Source: Siphonodentalium dalli
Lineage: Eukaryota > Mollusca > Scaphopoda > Gadilida > Siphonodentaliidae
DNA: 64,000 nt
NCBI GenBank assembly: GCA_032622095.1
Contig: CP136066.1
Span: 145,417,559 to 145,481,558, forward strand
Direction of reading: 5' to 3'
Position 1 is the stretch's first letter. The number at the start of each line of letters is the position of its first letter. The position numbers were made by a program, and so were the translations under genes. Under the pieces are notes generated by a model. It worked only from the letters and a program-made list of their open reading frames with translations. It did no database searches and was not told where the DNA came from. Positions 1-15,000 of this stretch are shown here, one piece after another.

Positions 1-61
1 ACGTCTGGAACATTGCAACTAATCCTCTCTGTGCTGCAGCCTTAAGACCATTGTGTGGAGT
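1..61 (-). CDS. Exon 8 (partial) of the minus-strand gene
   Basis: Begins after the acceptor cctttatag at phase 0 and reads TPHNGLKAAAQRISCNVPD to the window edge without a stop. The gene continues outside the window. Confidence 0.7.
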
Positions 62-3000
62 CTATAAAGGAAAATATATTATTATGGTATAAGAATTTCA
101 TTATTTTAATAATAATATTAACCCTTTCATGACGGGAGCTGTACTGGTGCAGCATTAAATATATTGTGCCTGCACATTCTCTTATATATGCGAGTCTACC
201 ATAGGGGGACTTGCATATATAAGGGGATGCACTGGCTTACAAGGTTACGGTAAATATTGTTAGGCCAATGTACTATATTATATATGCGAGACTCTCTATG
301 GGAGACTCACATATATAAGAGAATGCATTGGCACAGGGTTTTCACAAAATTTCAGGAAGCTCCAGTCATGAACAGGTTAATAGGTGTTCCTTAATGACAT
401 ATTTCACAGTAGGCGAAGGTCAGAGAAGGGTTAATAATAATTAGTTATATATAGTGCTTAATCCACTAGCTTGCTCTAATCTAATCAGAATGTTATTACA
501 TTCTCAGCACTACACATGAACATTATGTTAAAGATGGTCAATCTTTTCCAATTAAAAGTTTTATATAGTTTCCTGGATATAAATAATAGATATGAAATGA
601 AAACCCCTGTCCGGAAATGCTTCTATCAATTAATATTGATTTTTTTTTTAATTTTCTCTGGTATAATACATATAATCTATGTCTTACCTTGTATTTGATA
701 GCCTTTTTGTACCCAAAGTATTTTTTGAACTGTTCATGAAGGTGGATATCATTGATTGGAAGACGCTTGGGTTTTAACTTTACCATTTCCTCATGATAGA
801 CGCGTACCCACAGGGGTTTCTGTGGCGTTGTCGGGTAGTATGTCTCAAACTCTATTGTTATTCCATAGTATCTATAAAAATATAAAACATTTTAAACTTC
901 CTTCAAGTAATTTTGCCTGTGACATCACTGCAGTTAACCAGTCTAGTAATATCAAGTTTTTAGACATGTATTGTTCGAAAATGCTAAAAGTTATGAGACA
1001 TATACTTGTTTGTACCCTGTTTTGGAATGCAGGGACTTGATGGTGCAAAAGCTCTATTGTGCACATGAAAATTGAAGGATTGAATACACACAGGAAATGT
1101 ACTTATCCTGTAACACTGAATCGTTAAGATGGCTGCAATGCGTCCTTTACATTGTATCCACCAACACAATCTCATGAGAAGATTCTATTTCTCAATGCAA
1201 CGTAACGAAGCTCCAATACACACCTCATATGGCATGAAAGTGCATACTATTACATCTTGATTTTTCCAGTATCCATAGTGCTCCTTGTTTATAGTTGATT
1301 AACTTTTGGAGAGTATTTATAACGTCATATATAACGTCATATACATGTGTGAGTTTAACGTCAACATCGTAGCAATAATTATTAACAAATTCGGGTCAAA
1401 AGGGTCCAATAATTCATTTTAATTGATGTGTACAGTAATGTCCAAAGTAATTGACCACTTAACCACAGCAGAATTATGGGTAATTTTTCAGGATTTAGTC
1501 GGAAATATGGCTTGTTGGCATTCATCGGAAAGCTCTCAGTGAGAGCTTTCCGATGAATTTCAACAAGCCATATTTCAAACTAAATCCTGAAAAATTACCC
1601 ATAATTCTGCTGTGGTTAAGGAGTCGATTATTTAGGGCATTACTGTATACATGTATTTCTTGGTTGATAACTGTTCCTTAATGCTGAGTTCAAGTCTGAG
1701 CTATTGCCAATATACAAGCGACTGCGGCGCATAGATACTATGGGTGGCGGGATGGGGTGGTTGGTGGGTACTTACCAATATACCAATATACGAGCGCCTG
1801 CGACGCATAGATACTATGGGTGGTGGGATGGGGTGGTGGGTGGGTACTTACCAATATACCAATATACGAGCGCCTGCGGCGCATAGATACTATGGGTGGC
1901 GGGATGGGGTGGTGGGTGGGTACTTACCAATATACGAGCGCCTGCGGCGCATAGATACTATGGGTGGCGGGATGGGGTGGTGGGTGGGTACTTACCAATA
2001 TACGAGCGCCTGCGGCGCATAGATACTATGGGTGACGGGATGGGGTGGTGGGTGGGTACTTACCAATATACGAGCGCCTGCGGCGCATAGATACTATGTG
2101 TGGCGGGATGGGGTGGTGGGTGGGTACTTACCAATATAAGAGCGCCTGCGGCGCATAGATACTATGGGTGGCGGGATGGAGTGGTGGGTTGGTACTTACC
2201 AATATACGAGCGCATAGATACTATGGGAACTTTCCGATGAATGGCAACAAGCCATATTTGTTTTGAGTATCTCGCAGTTTCTATCTTCAGTTAATGTGCG
2301 CTAATTCTAATTTTGGTGATTACTCTCCTGAATTCGTATTTTTTAATTCTTGTAAGGTAAGTGGTCAATTACTTTGGGCATTACTGTATTTTCAGTTTAT
2401 ATGTGCTATTATATTCTATTGCACATTGGAACATTATATTAATCAAAATATCTCCTATACAATTCATTTATTAATCAGATGATTAATTGCAGTTATGTCT
2501 ACATAAAAATGTAAAATCGCCAAAGGGTTAAAGATGGCAACTTTATGTTGAAGCATATAAAATTATGACATTATGTGAGAATAAAGATTTTGATGTTGGG
2601 GTTTAACAGCTTTGGCAATATTGTTGAATTCGTCTATGATAGATAAATGGATTTGAAAAATTGCAAAGTCAACAAGAATAATAACGTTTTGTATTGCACT
2701 AGAGGTATACAATAATATGTATTCAATAGCTGGCAATGGGTGTGGAATAAATCCCAATATCTAACCTATCAATTACAATAAGAAACTCTGCGTTATAATG
2801 GAATGAACCCATGTGCATAGTAAAACACAGATGATGGAATGTGATTGCAGTGTGTCAACTGAATGAAAAGATAAAACACGGCTGTCTGAACACTGTTCAA
2901 GTTATAAATGTCAGATTTTCAGCTATGATCATGAGCTAACTTACGTTTTGCCACCTATTTCATAGGTGGGTACTTTGTAGAGCTCGAGCATGGTTCCATC

Positions 3001-6000
3001 ATATGCAAGATGCTTGTGAAGCTGCTTCGCAGAGTCTTTGCTGATGCGGTTGTAGACTTCAGCCAGCTCTTTTGGTCCTTCCTGAAGTGGATCAGTCTCG
3101 TAATCTACCACAATACCTGTAAATGAAGATTATTTCAACTGAGTTTATTTGCTGTTACTCCCCTCGTTTTATGGTGCCCACATAAGAATGAGCAATGGTG
3201 GATGTCGCAGTGTACTATATTGATGGACAATTCAAGGAAACTGCGAAATAGTTTTGATATACAAGTATACATGTATTATAATAAAGCTTTTATCACTTCT
3301 TTAAGTATTTCCAAATCCAAATAATATAAAGTTATACAAAATCAATTTCCCTTTTCTCATACCAAAAGATCTTGAAAAGCATGCCAGCGTACAATTTCAC
3401 ATTTAATCTTTTTATTTCTGGGGCACAGATCAACGAAGCATTCCACCTCCGCAACAGCTAGCCCTGGTCTATGTTCAGTTGCGTGTGGTCAATATTTCCC
3501 GAACAGCTGTCCATAAAAGGTTTGCTGATCAATTTTTGGTGATTTATTTCATCCAAAATCACCCAATCCCCAATCACTGACATATTTTTTACAATTTTGA
3601 CAGAGATTAGTCGCCATTCTTCACTTTTTCAACACATGATTCAACATAGTTCGCAATTACAGTAATGAATCGAAAATTTGAACCAACAACAGTTCTGTTT
3701 CAGCAATTTAAAGCAAATATTTCATAAATATTCAAAATTTCCATTGGAAGGTTACATGTGAACTTTCAGGACCATGCACATTGGCCTGAGAAATGGGAAA
3801 TAGACTTTACACGGGCGGCCTAAACAAATGCTAGGGTTTAACCCTGTCTATACTAAATACACATTGATGATTAGTTATCCCTTAGGCAAAGTTCAGATAA
3901 TAAGTTCAGCTGATGACCATAGGTCATTTGTTGAACTTATTATCTTTACATTTCCCACCAATGAATATGAATAATTCTGCTCTTGAATTATCTGTTTTTC
4001 TGCCTGTCATCTGCTCTTATTACCTTAACAGCCCTCTAAATGAAAAACATATGGTTCCAATGTATAAGAGAATCCATTTAGTACAGAAAGGGTAAAAATA
4101 ACTTTCAAGATTACAGTTTAATATATATAACTTGAATGCTTACCTCCATGCAGGTTGAAGTAATGATTGCCAAATGAGAAATTCTTGCACTTGTAGTCTG
4201 GACCGAGCATCAAGGGAGGTAATTCCTGTTCTGTTCTGCATTCATCAGCTGTGAGAATAAATATTAAATGAACCTATTGATAATGCACATGCTAAACTAT
4301 TCTACATCAGAATACAGAAATGTCACAAATAATACAAAACTTAATCCCATTTTAATACTTCCATGATTGGAGCTTCCTAAACGTTTGCATTCTCTTATAT
4401 ATATCATAGAATACATTGGTCTAACAATGTTTACCTTGCCCTTGGAAGCCAGTGCATTCTCTTATATGTGCGAGGCTCCCTATGAAAGGCCTAAAAGTAG
4501 AAGAATCACCATTCTGAACAAAGGAGTTTCAGTCGCAATTTGTCTTATTCTTTAACAATGTACAATCTGTCAATTTTATTCTGTCTCACCAGAAAGAAAT
4601 ATGCCAAATAATTTGATAAAAGAACATCAATTGTGTCCATATCCACAATTTGTAACTTACTTGAGTTTCAGTGAACTACTTGGGGAGGGATTGAAAACTA
4701 TTTTGCTGTACCTGTAACCCATTTCAGTGTATTAACTCTTCCATAGGAAGCCTCGCATATATAAGATATATTTACCTTGACCTTGTAAGCCAGTGCATTC
4801 TCTTATATATGTGAGGCTCCCTATCAGAGACTTGTATATATTTAATAGAATGCACTGACACAGGATCCTTAATGCTGCACCAGTGTACTGTAGCTCCAGC
4901 CAAGAACGAGTTAATTATTACCATATGCTACATGTATCTATTGATCAACATGTACAAAAAGATTAACAAATTATTAAAAAAGGAATTAAATAGATGTGTG
5001 CTATGTCTTATTGTCAATGCAAGAACTCTAGAACTGTGAAAATGTAAAAGCTGTTTTTATTGGATTGAAATGTTCAGTTATATCTATATTCAAGATAGGT
5101 AACAATTTGAATGAGTTTCATTCTTCACACTATGATTTAACATTTGGTTGACACACCCATGAAACAAGTCTTTGTAAACATACAAAAAAGATTCATACTG
5201 ATACTGATGTGTGGGTATGTTTAGTTTACTCCAGACTGCCATGAAATGTGATGCTGATAATTTGTGAAGCATATTTAAACTCTGGGCACATTTCTGTTTC
5301 TAACCCTATAATTATTGAATTCTCCAATTTATTTCTAGATGCATGTATTTTGAATAGTCTGTTGTTGACTTGTTGGATGACAGGAAGAGACGCATCCTAT
5401 ACTAGTAGCTTCTAATACATTGACTTGTAGTGATATTCAGATAATAAATTTCAACAAAAACTAATTGATTAAAGGTGCGGTATCTCTTCCAACAACAAAT
5501 CAAAATTTCTATGAAACCCCTTTTCAATGCACATTCAATTATTATTGCTGAAAACACATGAAAGATACATGTACATCTGGTGTTGCACATATTTCACTTA
5601 GAAGTGTTTTAACACTTCCATGACTGGAGATTCCTGAAATTTTGCATAAAACCCTGTGCCATTGCATTCTCTTATATATGTGACTCTCCCATAAGGAGCC
5701 TCGCATATATAAGAGAATACATTGGCCTAACAATATGTACCTTGACCTTTTAAGCCAGTGCATTCCCTTATATAAAGATCCTGTGTGGGTGCATTCTCTT
5801 ATATATATGCAAGTCTCCCAAAGGGAGCCTCGCATATATAAGAGAATGCACTGGAACAGGGTATTTAATGCTGCACCAGCGCAGCTCCCATCATGAAATG
5901 GTTAAAAGACACATTTCCAATAAAAAATGTTGTAATGGTCTTAAAAATAGCCACACTTTCTGTCCCAGTTCATAGAAATAACACATGATAAAGATTATTT

Positions 6001-9000
6001 CCAACTAATAGTTCTAAGCTCCTGCTGACTGTTCTATCTGACTCGTAATTATTTATTTTACATCCTGAATCTACACAGAAACTTCAGAGGAGAGATACAC
6101 CATCTTTAACTCTTTCATAATGGAATTAATAAGAAAATAATAGACATAGAATACACAACAACAAGAAAAATAATAAAGGGGTAGAAGAGAAATAGGATGG
6201 AAAATTCAAGAAAATTAATAAAGGGAAAAATACCAAAAATGGGACAACCCACCCATTTCGCTGGGGGACAACCTGCCAGCTTATAATTTATACAATTGGT
6301 AATTTGGAAGTGTGAAGGTTTGCCTATGTCTAAATAATAATTAAATATAGAGCTGATGTATAAATTTGGATTGATAACAGGCCACCACCCCCTCCCCACA
6401 CAAACACATGCGAACGGTAACTGATAAGTTTACCGGTATAACTTTATAATTAATCGTCTAAATCAGTACCACGTAATTTGGAGAAATCTTACAGTCTATT
6501 ATTACTACCCACATATTAAGCAAATGGTTTTACTCAACCATAAAATTTGTAAACATTATTTAGCCAAACAGCGACGAAATTGGGCGACAATTACCATGCA
6601 GACATGCGTGTTTCGTACTGTAAGAACATCGTACCACGACAAATATGTATACCTATTATGCGACATGTCAAACTAGTTATGTTCATACTATGTGTTACCG
6701 GGAGACTTGTACATATTGTGTATATACCATAATTACCATTACCACCTACTACTTTTTGTAAATATCTATTCTGTATCTCAATGTTCTAATGGAACCAGAG
6801 AAATAAACAATTGAATTGACCGGTGCAGAATTAAAGATCCTTGCTGTGCATTCTCTTGTATATGCGAGTCTCCATAGGGAGCCTCACATATATACATGTA
6901 ATAGAATGCACATGCTTACAAGGTCAAGGTATTTTAAATATTGTTAGGCCAATGTATTCTCTTAAATATTCGAGGCTCCCTATGGGAGACTCACATATAT
7001 AAGAGAATGCATTGGCACATGGTTTTCGGAACATTTCAAGAAGCTCCAGTCATGGAAGGGTTAACTTATTAACTGAACTTCCCTGCAAATGAATGATTAG
7101 GATTGAAGTAAATACCCATTAGTTAGTATTCAATTGATACAAAGACATATTATGTGCTTATTTCACTACTTTAAACTGATATTTTATGACTCGGCCTCAA
7201 AACCCATTTGAAGAATGCATCATTAGCCTATTATTGTCGAAAAATTCAACAACAATGGATGTACAATTTTATAAAACATGGCATCTGAACTACAGGTGTT
7301 TATGATTAATGGCCTAAGTGATTGGAGAACAAGTTTAAAGACAACTTAGCAATACCCCACTTCCACAAGGGCATATTTAGTTATCAAATGCAGTCATCAA
7401 AGGGTTAGTTTTAAATGTAAATTCTCTGGGTGACAACTTTAACGAGATCCAATAAATATGCTAGGTATGGTAAGGTATGTTTAGTGTAATGTTCCATTGA
7501 TTCTTATCTACAATCAACTACGAACAAGCTATTAAACCAACAAGCGTCTGAATGAAAACACACTAACAAAAGAGAGTGAGTTTTTCTATAGGTCCCTCTA
7601 TTGATCTGTTGAATAGGCGACACCCTGTATATAATAGAATCGATTGAAGCTATCTGGGCTTTTCAAATGCTGTGCTATTTGTCCTGACACAAATAGTGAT
7701 AATATCTGCATGGTTATAGCTAGATGCATATATAAATATGATATAGTAAAATTGCCAAAATACCCTTATGTCTCAATACTCATTGCTGATACATGTATAT
7801 CATCTATGATTTCTATCTTACTTAATAATTGGCAGAAATGTGGTGAATGGGAAGGGGGTGTTTCAGCGGGATATTATTAAACCTTTCTTTATTAAATACT
7901 CATTCAATGACCGGTAGTTAACTTAAACCTTTCATGACGGGAGCTGAGCTGGTGCAACATTAAAAGATCCTGTGCCAGTGCATTCTCTTAAATATGCCAG
8001 TCTCCCATAGGGAACATTGCATATATAAGAGAATGCACTGGCTTACAATGTCAAGGTAAATATTGTTAGGCAAATATATTCTCTTATATATGTGAGGCTC
8101 CCTATCGGAGACTCGCATACAAAAGAAAATGCATTAGCACAGGTTTTTCGCAAAATTTTAGGAAGCGCCAGTCATGGAAAGGTAAAACACTGTTCAGATA
8201 ATAATTTCAACAGGCCATTTGTTGAACTTATTATCAAAACATTTCCCACCAATATATAGGAATCCTTCTGAAATTGTATTATCTATCCGTCTGTCTGTCA
8301 TCTGCTCCTTTTTCCTGAACACCCCTCCAAATGAATAATAGCAAGATCATTCCAATATATTATAACTGATGGGAGAATCCATTAAGTAAAGAATGGGTTA
8401 AATAACTTAAATTGTGCACTTAACTGACCCCTGATTAGCAAGGTCTCGACCATATCATGCTAGTTTTATTGGTTGAGGAAAGACATTTAAGGCCTTTCTT
8501 TTAATTACTTGCTAAGCGGACCCAACCAACCCAAAAATTAGTTTGTGAAAAAAATAAATGAAAGTGTCAATGACACTGTAGCTCAACTTGCAAAGGGAAT
8601 AATTTAATGTATTACAGTCAATGGAGCAATTAGGAATGTGGAAAGTTGAATGTCTATACTAGTTTATAGACATGAAGAGAAAAGTAAAATCCAAGATGGC
8701 TGCTGGCGGCCATGTTTTCGGCCGAATGACCCCAAAATGATTGTATCCCATCTACATGTCATCGTTAACATCCTTGACAAATTTTATGACGATCAGACTA
8801 AAGGTACGACCTGTAGCCCATGCTAAAGAATTTAGTCATACAAAGAGTAAAATCCAAGATGGCTGCTGGCGGCCATGTTTTTTGGCCGAATGACACCAAA
8901 ATGACTCGTTCCCATCTACTTGTCATTATTATCATTCATAACAAGTTTTATGATGATCAGACTAAAGGTACAACATGTAGCCCGTGCTAAAGGATTTAGT

Positions 9001-12000
9001 CATATAAAGAGTAAAATCCAAGATGGCTGCTGGTGGCCATGTTTTTTGGCCGAATGACCCCAAAATGACTCGTTCCCATCTACATGTCATTATTAACATT
9101 CATGACAAATTTTATGATGATCAGACTAAAGGTACCACCTGTAGCCCGTGCTAAAGGATTTAGTCATACAAAGAGTAAAATCCAAGATGGCTGCTGGCGA
9201 CCATGTTTTATGGCCGAATGACACCAAAATTACTCGTTCCCATCTACATGTCATTGTTAACATCCATGACAAATTTTATGATGATCAGACGAACAGTACG
9301 ACCTGTGGCCCGTGCTAATGGATTAAATTTTGAAATCCAAGATGGCCACTGGCGGCCATGTTTTTTGTCCGAATGACCCCAAAATGACTCGTTCCCATCT
9401 ACATTCCAATTTCAACAGCCATGACAAATTTTATGATGATCAGACTAAAGGTACGACCTGTAGCCCGTGCTAAAGGATTTAGTCATATAAAGAGTAAAAT
9501 CCAAGATGGCTGCTGGTGGCCATGTTTTTTGGCCGAATGACCCCAAAATGACTCGTTCCCATCTCTATGTCATTATTAACATTCTTGACAAATTTTATGA
9601 TGATCAGACTAAAAGTAGGACCTGTAGCCCGTGCTAAAGGATTTAGTCATACAAAGAGTAAAATCCAAGATGGCTGCTGGCGACCACGTTTTTTGGCCGA
9701 ATGACCCCAAAATCATTGTTAATATCCCTGACAAATTTTATGATGATCAGACTAAAGGTACGACCTGCAGCCCGTGCTAAAGAATTTAGTCATACAAAGA
9801 GTAAAATCCAAGATGGCTACTGGCGGCGATGTTTTTTGGCCGAATGACCCCAAAATTACTCATTCCCATCTACATGTCAATATTATCATCCATGACAAAT
9901 TTCATGATGATCAGGCTAACAGTACGACCTGTGGCCCGTGCTAATGGATTAAATTTTGAAATCCAAGATGGCCGCTGGCGGCCATGTTTTTTGTCCGAAT
10001 GACCCCAAAATGACTCGTTCCCATCTACATGTCATTGTTAATATCCCTGACAAATTTTATGATGATCAGACTAAAGGTACGACCTGCAGCCCGTGCTAAA
10101 GAATTTAGTCATATAAAGAGTAAAATCCAAGATGGCTACTGGCGGCCATGTTTTTTGGCCGAATGACCCCAAAATTACTCATTCCCATCTACATGTCAAT
10201 ATTATCATCCATGACAAATTTCATGATGATCAGGCTAACAGTACGACCTGTGGCCCGTGCTAATGGATTAAATTTTGAAATCCAAGATGGCCGCTGGCGG
10301 CCATGTTTTTTGTCCGAATGACCCCAAAATGACTCGTTCCCATTTACATTCCAATTTCAAGAGCCATGACAAATTTTATGATGATCAGACTAAAGGTACG
10401 ACCTGTAGCCCGTGCTAAAGGATTTAGTCATACAAAGAGTAAAATCCAAGATGGCTGCTGGCAGCCATGTTTTTTGGCCGAATGACCCCAAAATGACTCG
10501 TTCCCATCTACATGTCATTATTAACATTCCTGACAAATTTTATGATGATCAGACTAAAAGTAGGACCTGTAGCCCGTGCTAAAGGATTTAGTCATACAAA
10601 GAGTAAAATCCAAGATGGCTGCTGGCGACCACGTTTTTTGGCCGAATGACCCCAAAATTACTCGTTCCCATCTACATGTCATTGTTAATATCCCTGACAA
10701 ATTTTATGATGATCAGACTAAAGGTACGACCTGTAGCCCGTGCTAAAGGATTTAGTCATACAAAGAGTAAAATCCAAGATGGCTGCTGGCAGCCATGTTT
10801 TTTGGCCGAATGACCCCAAAATGACTTGTTCCCATCTACATGTCATTATTAACATTCCTGACAAATTTTATGATGATCAGACTAAAAGTAGGACCTGTAG
10901 CCCGTGCTAAAGGATTTAGTCATACAAAGAGTAAAATCCAAGATGGCTGCTGGCGACCATGTTTTTTGGCCGAATGACCCCAAAATTACTCATTCCCATC
11001 TACATGTCAATATTATCATCCATGACAAATTTCATGATGATCAGGCTAACAGTACGACCTGTGGCCCGTGCTAATGGATTAAATTTTGAAATCCAAGATG
11101 GCCACTGGCGGCCATGTTTTTTGTCCGAATGACCCCAAAATGACTCGTTCCCATCTACATTCCAATTTCAACAGCCATGACAAATTTTATGATGATCAGA
11201 CTAAAGGTACGACCTGTAGCCCGTGCTAAAGGATTTAGTCATACAAAGAGTAAAATCCAAGATGGCTGCTGGCAGCCATGTTTTTTGGCCGAATGACCCC
11301 AAAATGACTCGTTCCCATCTACATGTCATTATTAACATTCCTGACAAATTTTATGATGATCAGACTAAAAGTAGGACCTGTAGCCCGTGCTAAAGGATTT
11401 AGTCATACAAAGAGTAAAATCCAAGATGGCTGCTGGCGACCATGTTTTTTGGCCGAATGACCCCAAAATTACTCGTTCCAATCTACATGTCATTGTTAAT
11501 ATCCCTGACAAATTTTATGATGATCAGACTAAAGGTACGACCTGCAGCCCGTGCTAAAGAATTTAGTCATATAAAGAGTAAAATCCAAGATGGCTACTGG
11601 CGGCCATGTTTTTTGGCCGAATGACCCCAAAATTACTCATTCCCATCTACATGTCAATATTATCATCCATGACAAATTTCATGATGATCAGGCTAACAGT
11701 ACGACCTGTGGCCCGTGCTAATGGATTAAATTTTGAAATCCAAGATGGCCGCTGGCGGCCATGTTTTTTGTCCGAATGACCCCAAAATGACTCGTTCCCA
11801 TCTACATTCCAATTTCAAGAGCCATGACAAATTTTATGATGATCAGACTAAAGGTACGACCTGTAGCCCGTGCTAAAGGATTTAGTCATACAAAGAGTAA
11901 AATCCAAGATGGCTGCTGGCAGCCATGTTTTTTGGCCGAATGACCCCAAAATGACTCGTTCCCATCTACATGTCATTATTAACATTCTTGACAAATTTTA

Positions 12001-15000
12001 TGATGATCAGACTGGATCAGACTAAAAATACGACCTGTAGCCCGTGCTAAAGAATTTAGTCATACAAAGAGTAAAATCCAAGATGGCTGCTGGCGGCCAA
12101 GTTTTTGGGCCGAATGACCCCAAAATTACTCGTTCCCATCTACAAGTCAATATTAACATCCATGACAAATTTCATGATGATCAGACAAACAGTACGGCCT
12201 GTAGCCCGTGCTAATGGATTAAATTTTGAAATCCAAGATGGCCGTTGGCGGCCATGTTTTTTTTCCGAATGACCCCAAAATTAATCATTCTGGTCTAAAT
12301 GTTGATGTCAACAGCTATGACAAATTTCACAATGATCCGACCAAAGGTACGACCTGTAGCCTGCATTGTTGACGCCTTACGTACACACGCACACACGTAC
12401 ACACAGACGACGGACGACAAAGCCATGGCAATAGCTCAAACTTTACAAAGTAAAGTTGAGCTAAAAATGCTCCATGTAGTTTGTTTATTGCACTTTTTTA
12501 TCTGAAATTTAATGTGATGAAAACAAAAATATATATTTTTATTGACAAAATTGCAGCAGACTTTAGATAAAAGAGGTGAAAGAAACACTGGGTGTAAACA
12601 CTATAGTAGGCCCTACATGTATACAGGCTAACACATGGATTTCTGGTAGATAAGAAAGAATAGTTTATTGAATGATGGAAATTGGTTGCTGTTTCATTGT
12701 AACATTACCTAATGAATTTGTGTAATTCCAAAAAGTATGTCTTTTAATAATTTACTTATGCATGCTATAAAACCAAAAAAAATGAAACTTTGTTTGAAAC
12801 AATTTGGATGTTTCAACATGTATACAGGCTAACACATGTTGAAACATCAAGCAATTTTATTTTTATTTATATTTTGACACACTGACCCAACTCTAGTAAC
12901 AAAGTGTTTATAACAAATGTTAAGGATTATTTTCAATGGGAAATCGATGCATGTAACAACCCGGTAACTCTGGAAAATAACTGATAATGTTGCCCTAGCA
13001 TATGAATCTGGATACCCACCCTTTATCGACCAGGCTTTTCATCGTTGAACAGCCTAATATGCTGTGCACCTTACTAACTGAGCCACTCCATGCATATATA
13101 TCAAATTACATCAATATTATATAAATCCTCAAACTGACAGCATCAGAGTAAGGCTTTTCAGTGAAATGAAAATCATCGCAGACTAAGAGATAAATTGTTC
13201 ACATACAGCATGGACCATGTCTTTAACCCTTCATGGCTGGATCTTCCGGAAAGTTTACAAAAACCCTGTGCCAATGCATTCTCTTATATATGCATGTCTC
13301 CCATAGGGAGCTTTGCATATATAAGAGAATCCATTGGCCTAACAATATTTACCTCGACCTTGTAAGCCAGTCAATTCTCTTATGGAAGACTCGCATATAT
13401 TAGAGAATGCACTGGCACAGGATCCTTAATGCTGCACCAGCACAGCTCCCATCATGAAAGGGTTAATCAGGTGTTTGTTCAGGGGACCCAATGCACTAGC
13501 AGTGGATAAATGAAAAAAATATATAAAACTCTGCAAAAACACCACTATTAGAAGAACATGGAGAAATATATAACTTTGTTGTAATATTCATTATTGACTG
13601 TTCTCCTTCAACAATAGTTTGTGTGTTGCATCAATTGCTACGTAAACAAAATAGTTACAGTGATTGGTCAAATCGCTTGCTAATTGTTTAGTTAATTCAA
13701 ATACTTTAGTCTGAATATGATATTAAGAATATCAATCAATGCTTTGACCTTTTCCACTCTTACCATCAAATTTTGATTAAACTTTGGTATCTTATTGTAC
13801 AAACTGGACAAACTGTATCAGTAATGCCACTCTAACAGTACTTATTGTTTACATACTCTACTGTAGATATAACCCCTGTATGTCTTCAACATATCTGACT
13901 AATATAAATCAGTCTTACCTCCCATATGTGGTAGAAGTTTGGATGTGTCCGGTATCTTCATCCGTTTTCTCATCCCCATTAGGAATGGTGTGAGGTAACT
14001 GATGATTTTCAGCAGTTCGAGCTGTCGTCGTAACTCGACTTTATCTCCGAGGTGGGCCTTAATTAGCTTTTCATGCATTTGAAGCCTCGTGTTGAGCCGC
14101 TCGTACCCTGTGTGATCGACTTTATCATCGAGCAGTTTGATGATACTAGATACTAACCAATCACTGAAAACATAATTTAATAATAAATGGATACTGGTCA
14201 GTTTTCAAAACATATTTAAACTTATGCTTGCCCAACACACACATCTAGTTACAATAAAACAGTCATTATATGAGTGGTCTTGCTCAAGAATCACAACTTG
14301 GCATGAAAAATGAGCAGCATCTGTCTCCATAGTTGCATGCTGCTTAACTAGATACCATGCCACTAGTGAGGAACTCAATAGTCCATAAGCAGTCGTCGAA
14401 CTCACATCGTCTTGTTTACCACACTGCAATCCGATTGCGCAAACTACTGGACCATGGAGCTTCCCTATCAACTAAACATATGTACTAATAGATATGTGTT
14501 TACCAGGGTTCAGGCTGGCCTGAAAATTCCTTTGGACTTCATTATAATTACCATGTTGTGTGTATCATTCATAGATAACATGAGTGTGGTTTGCACTAAT
14601 CCATGGCTCAAATTCATTCATTTGTTGCATATATTCTTTCAAGTATAAAAGGAGATGGTCCCATAAATGGCCTGATTTAGTGTTCAGTCCCCCTTTATGT
14701 TATGGCTTACTTATCACAACAATGTTTATTAGTCACTCTTAGTGTGTTCGTTATTATTATCATACATACTTTACTACCTTATGGCTTTCTAATTTATGAA
14801 ACAATAACCCACTAAATGCGCATTTATATTGATGTGATAAAGAACGGAATAAATTTTGAGGGTCTCACGTTGGTACACACTTACAGTGTCAATTTACTCC
14901 ATCTCATAATTCATCATTAATTACACCAGTATTGTTTTTTTTACTTGACAATATACCACTACCCACCATTCAGCCTCATGGCAGACAAAGGATTCATTAG

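Noticed and set aside
1704-2090. Overlapping glycine/tryptophan-rich open frames
   Set aside because: They are the 68-bp minisatellite read in several frames. 68 is not a multiple of three, so no single protein repeat is maintained.
6115-6399. 94-codon minus-strand frame
   Set aside because: Antisense to a non-coding LINE tail, very hydrophobic, no splice support.
8690-12365. CRISPR-like regular repeats
   Set aside because: Units are 150-165 bp with no unique short spacers, in an animal intron. This is an ordinary tandem array.
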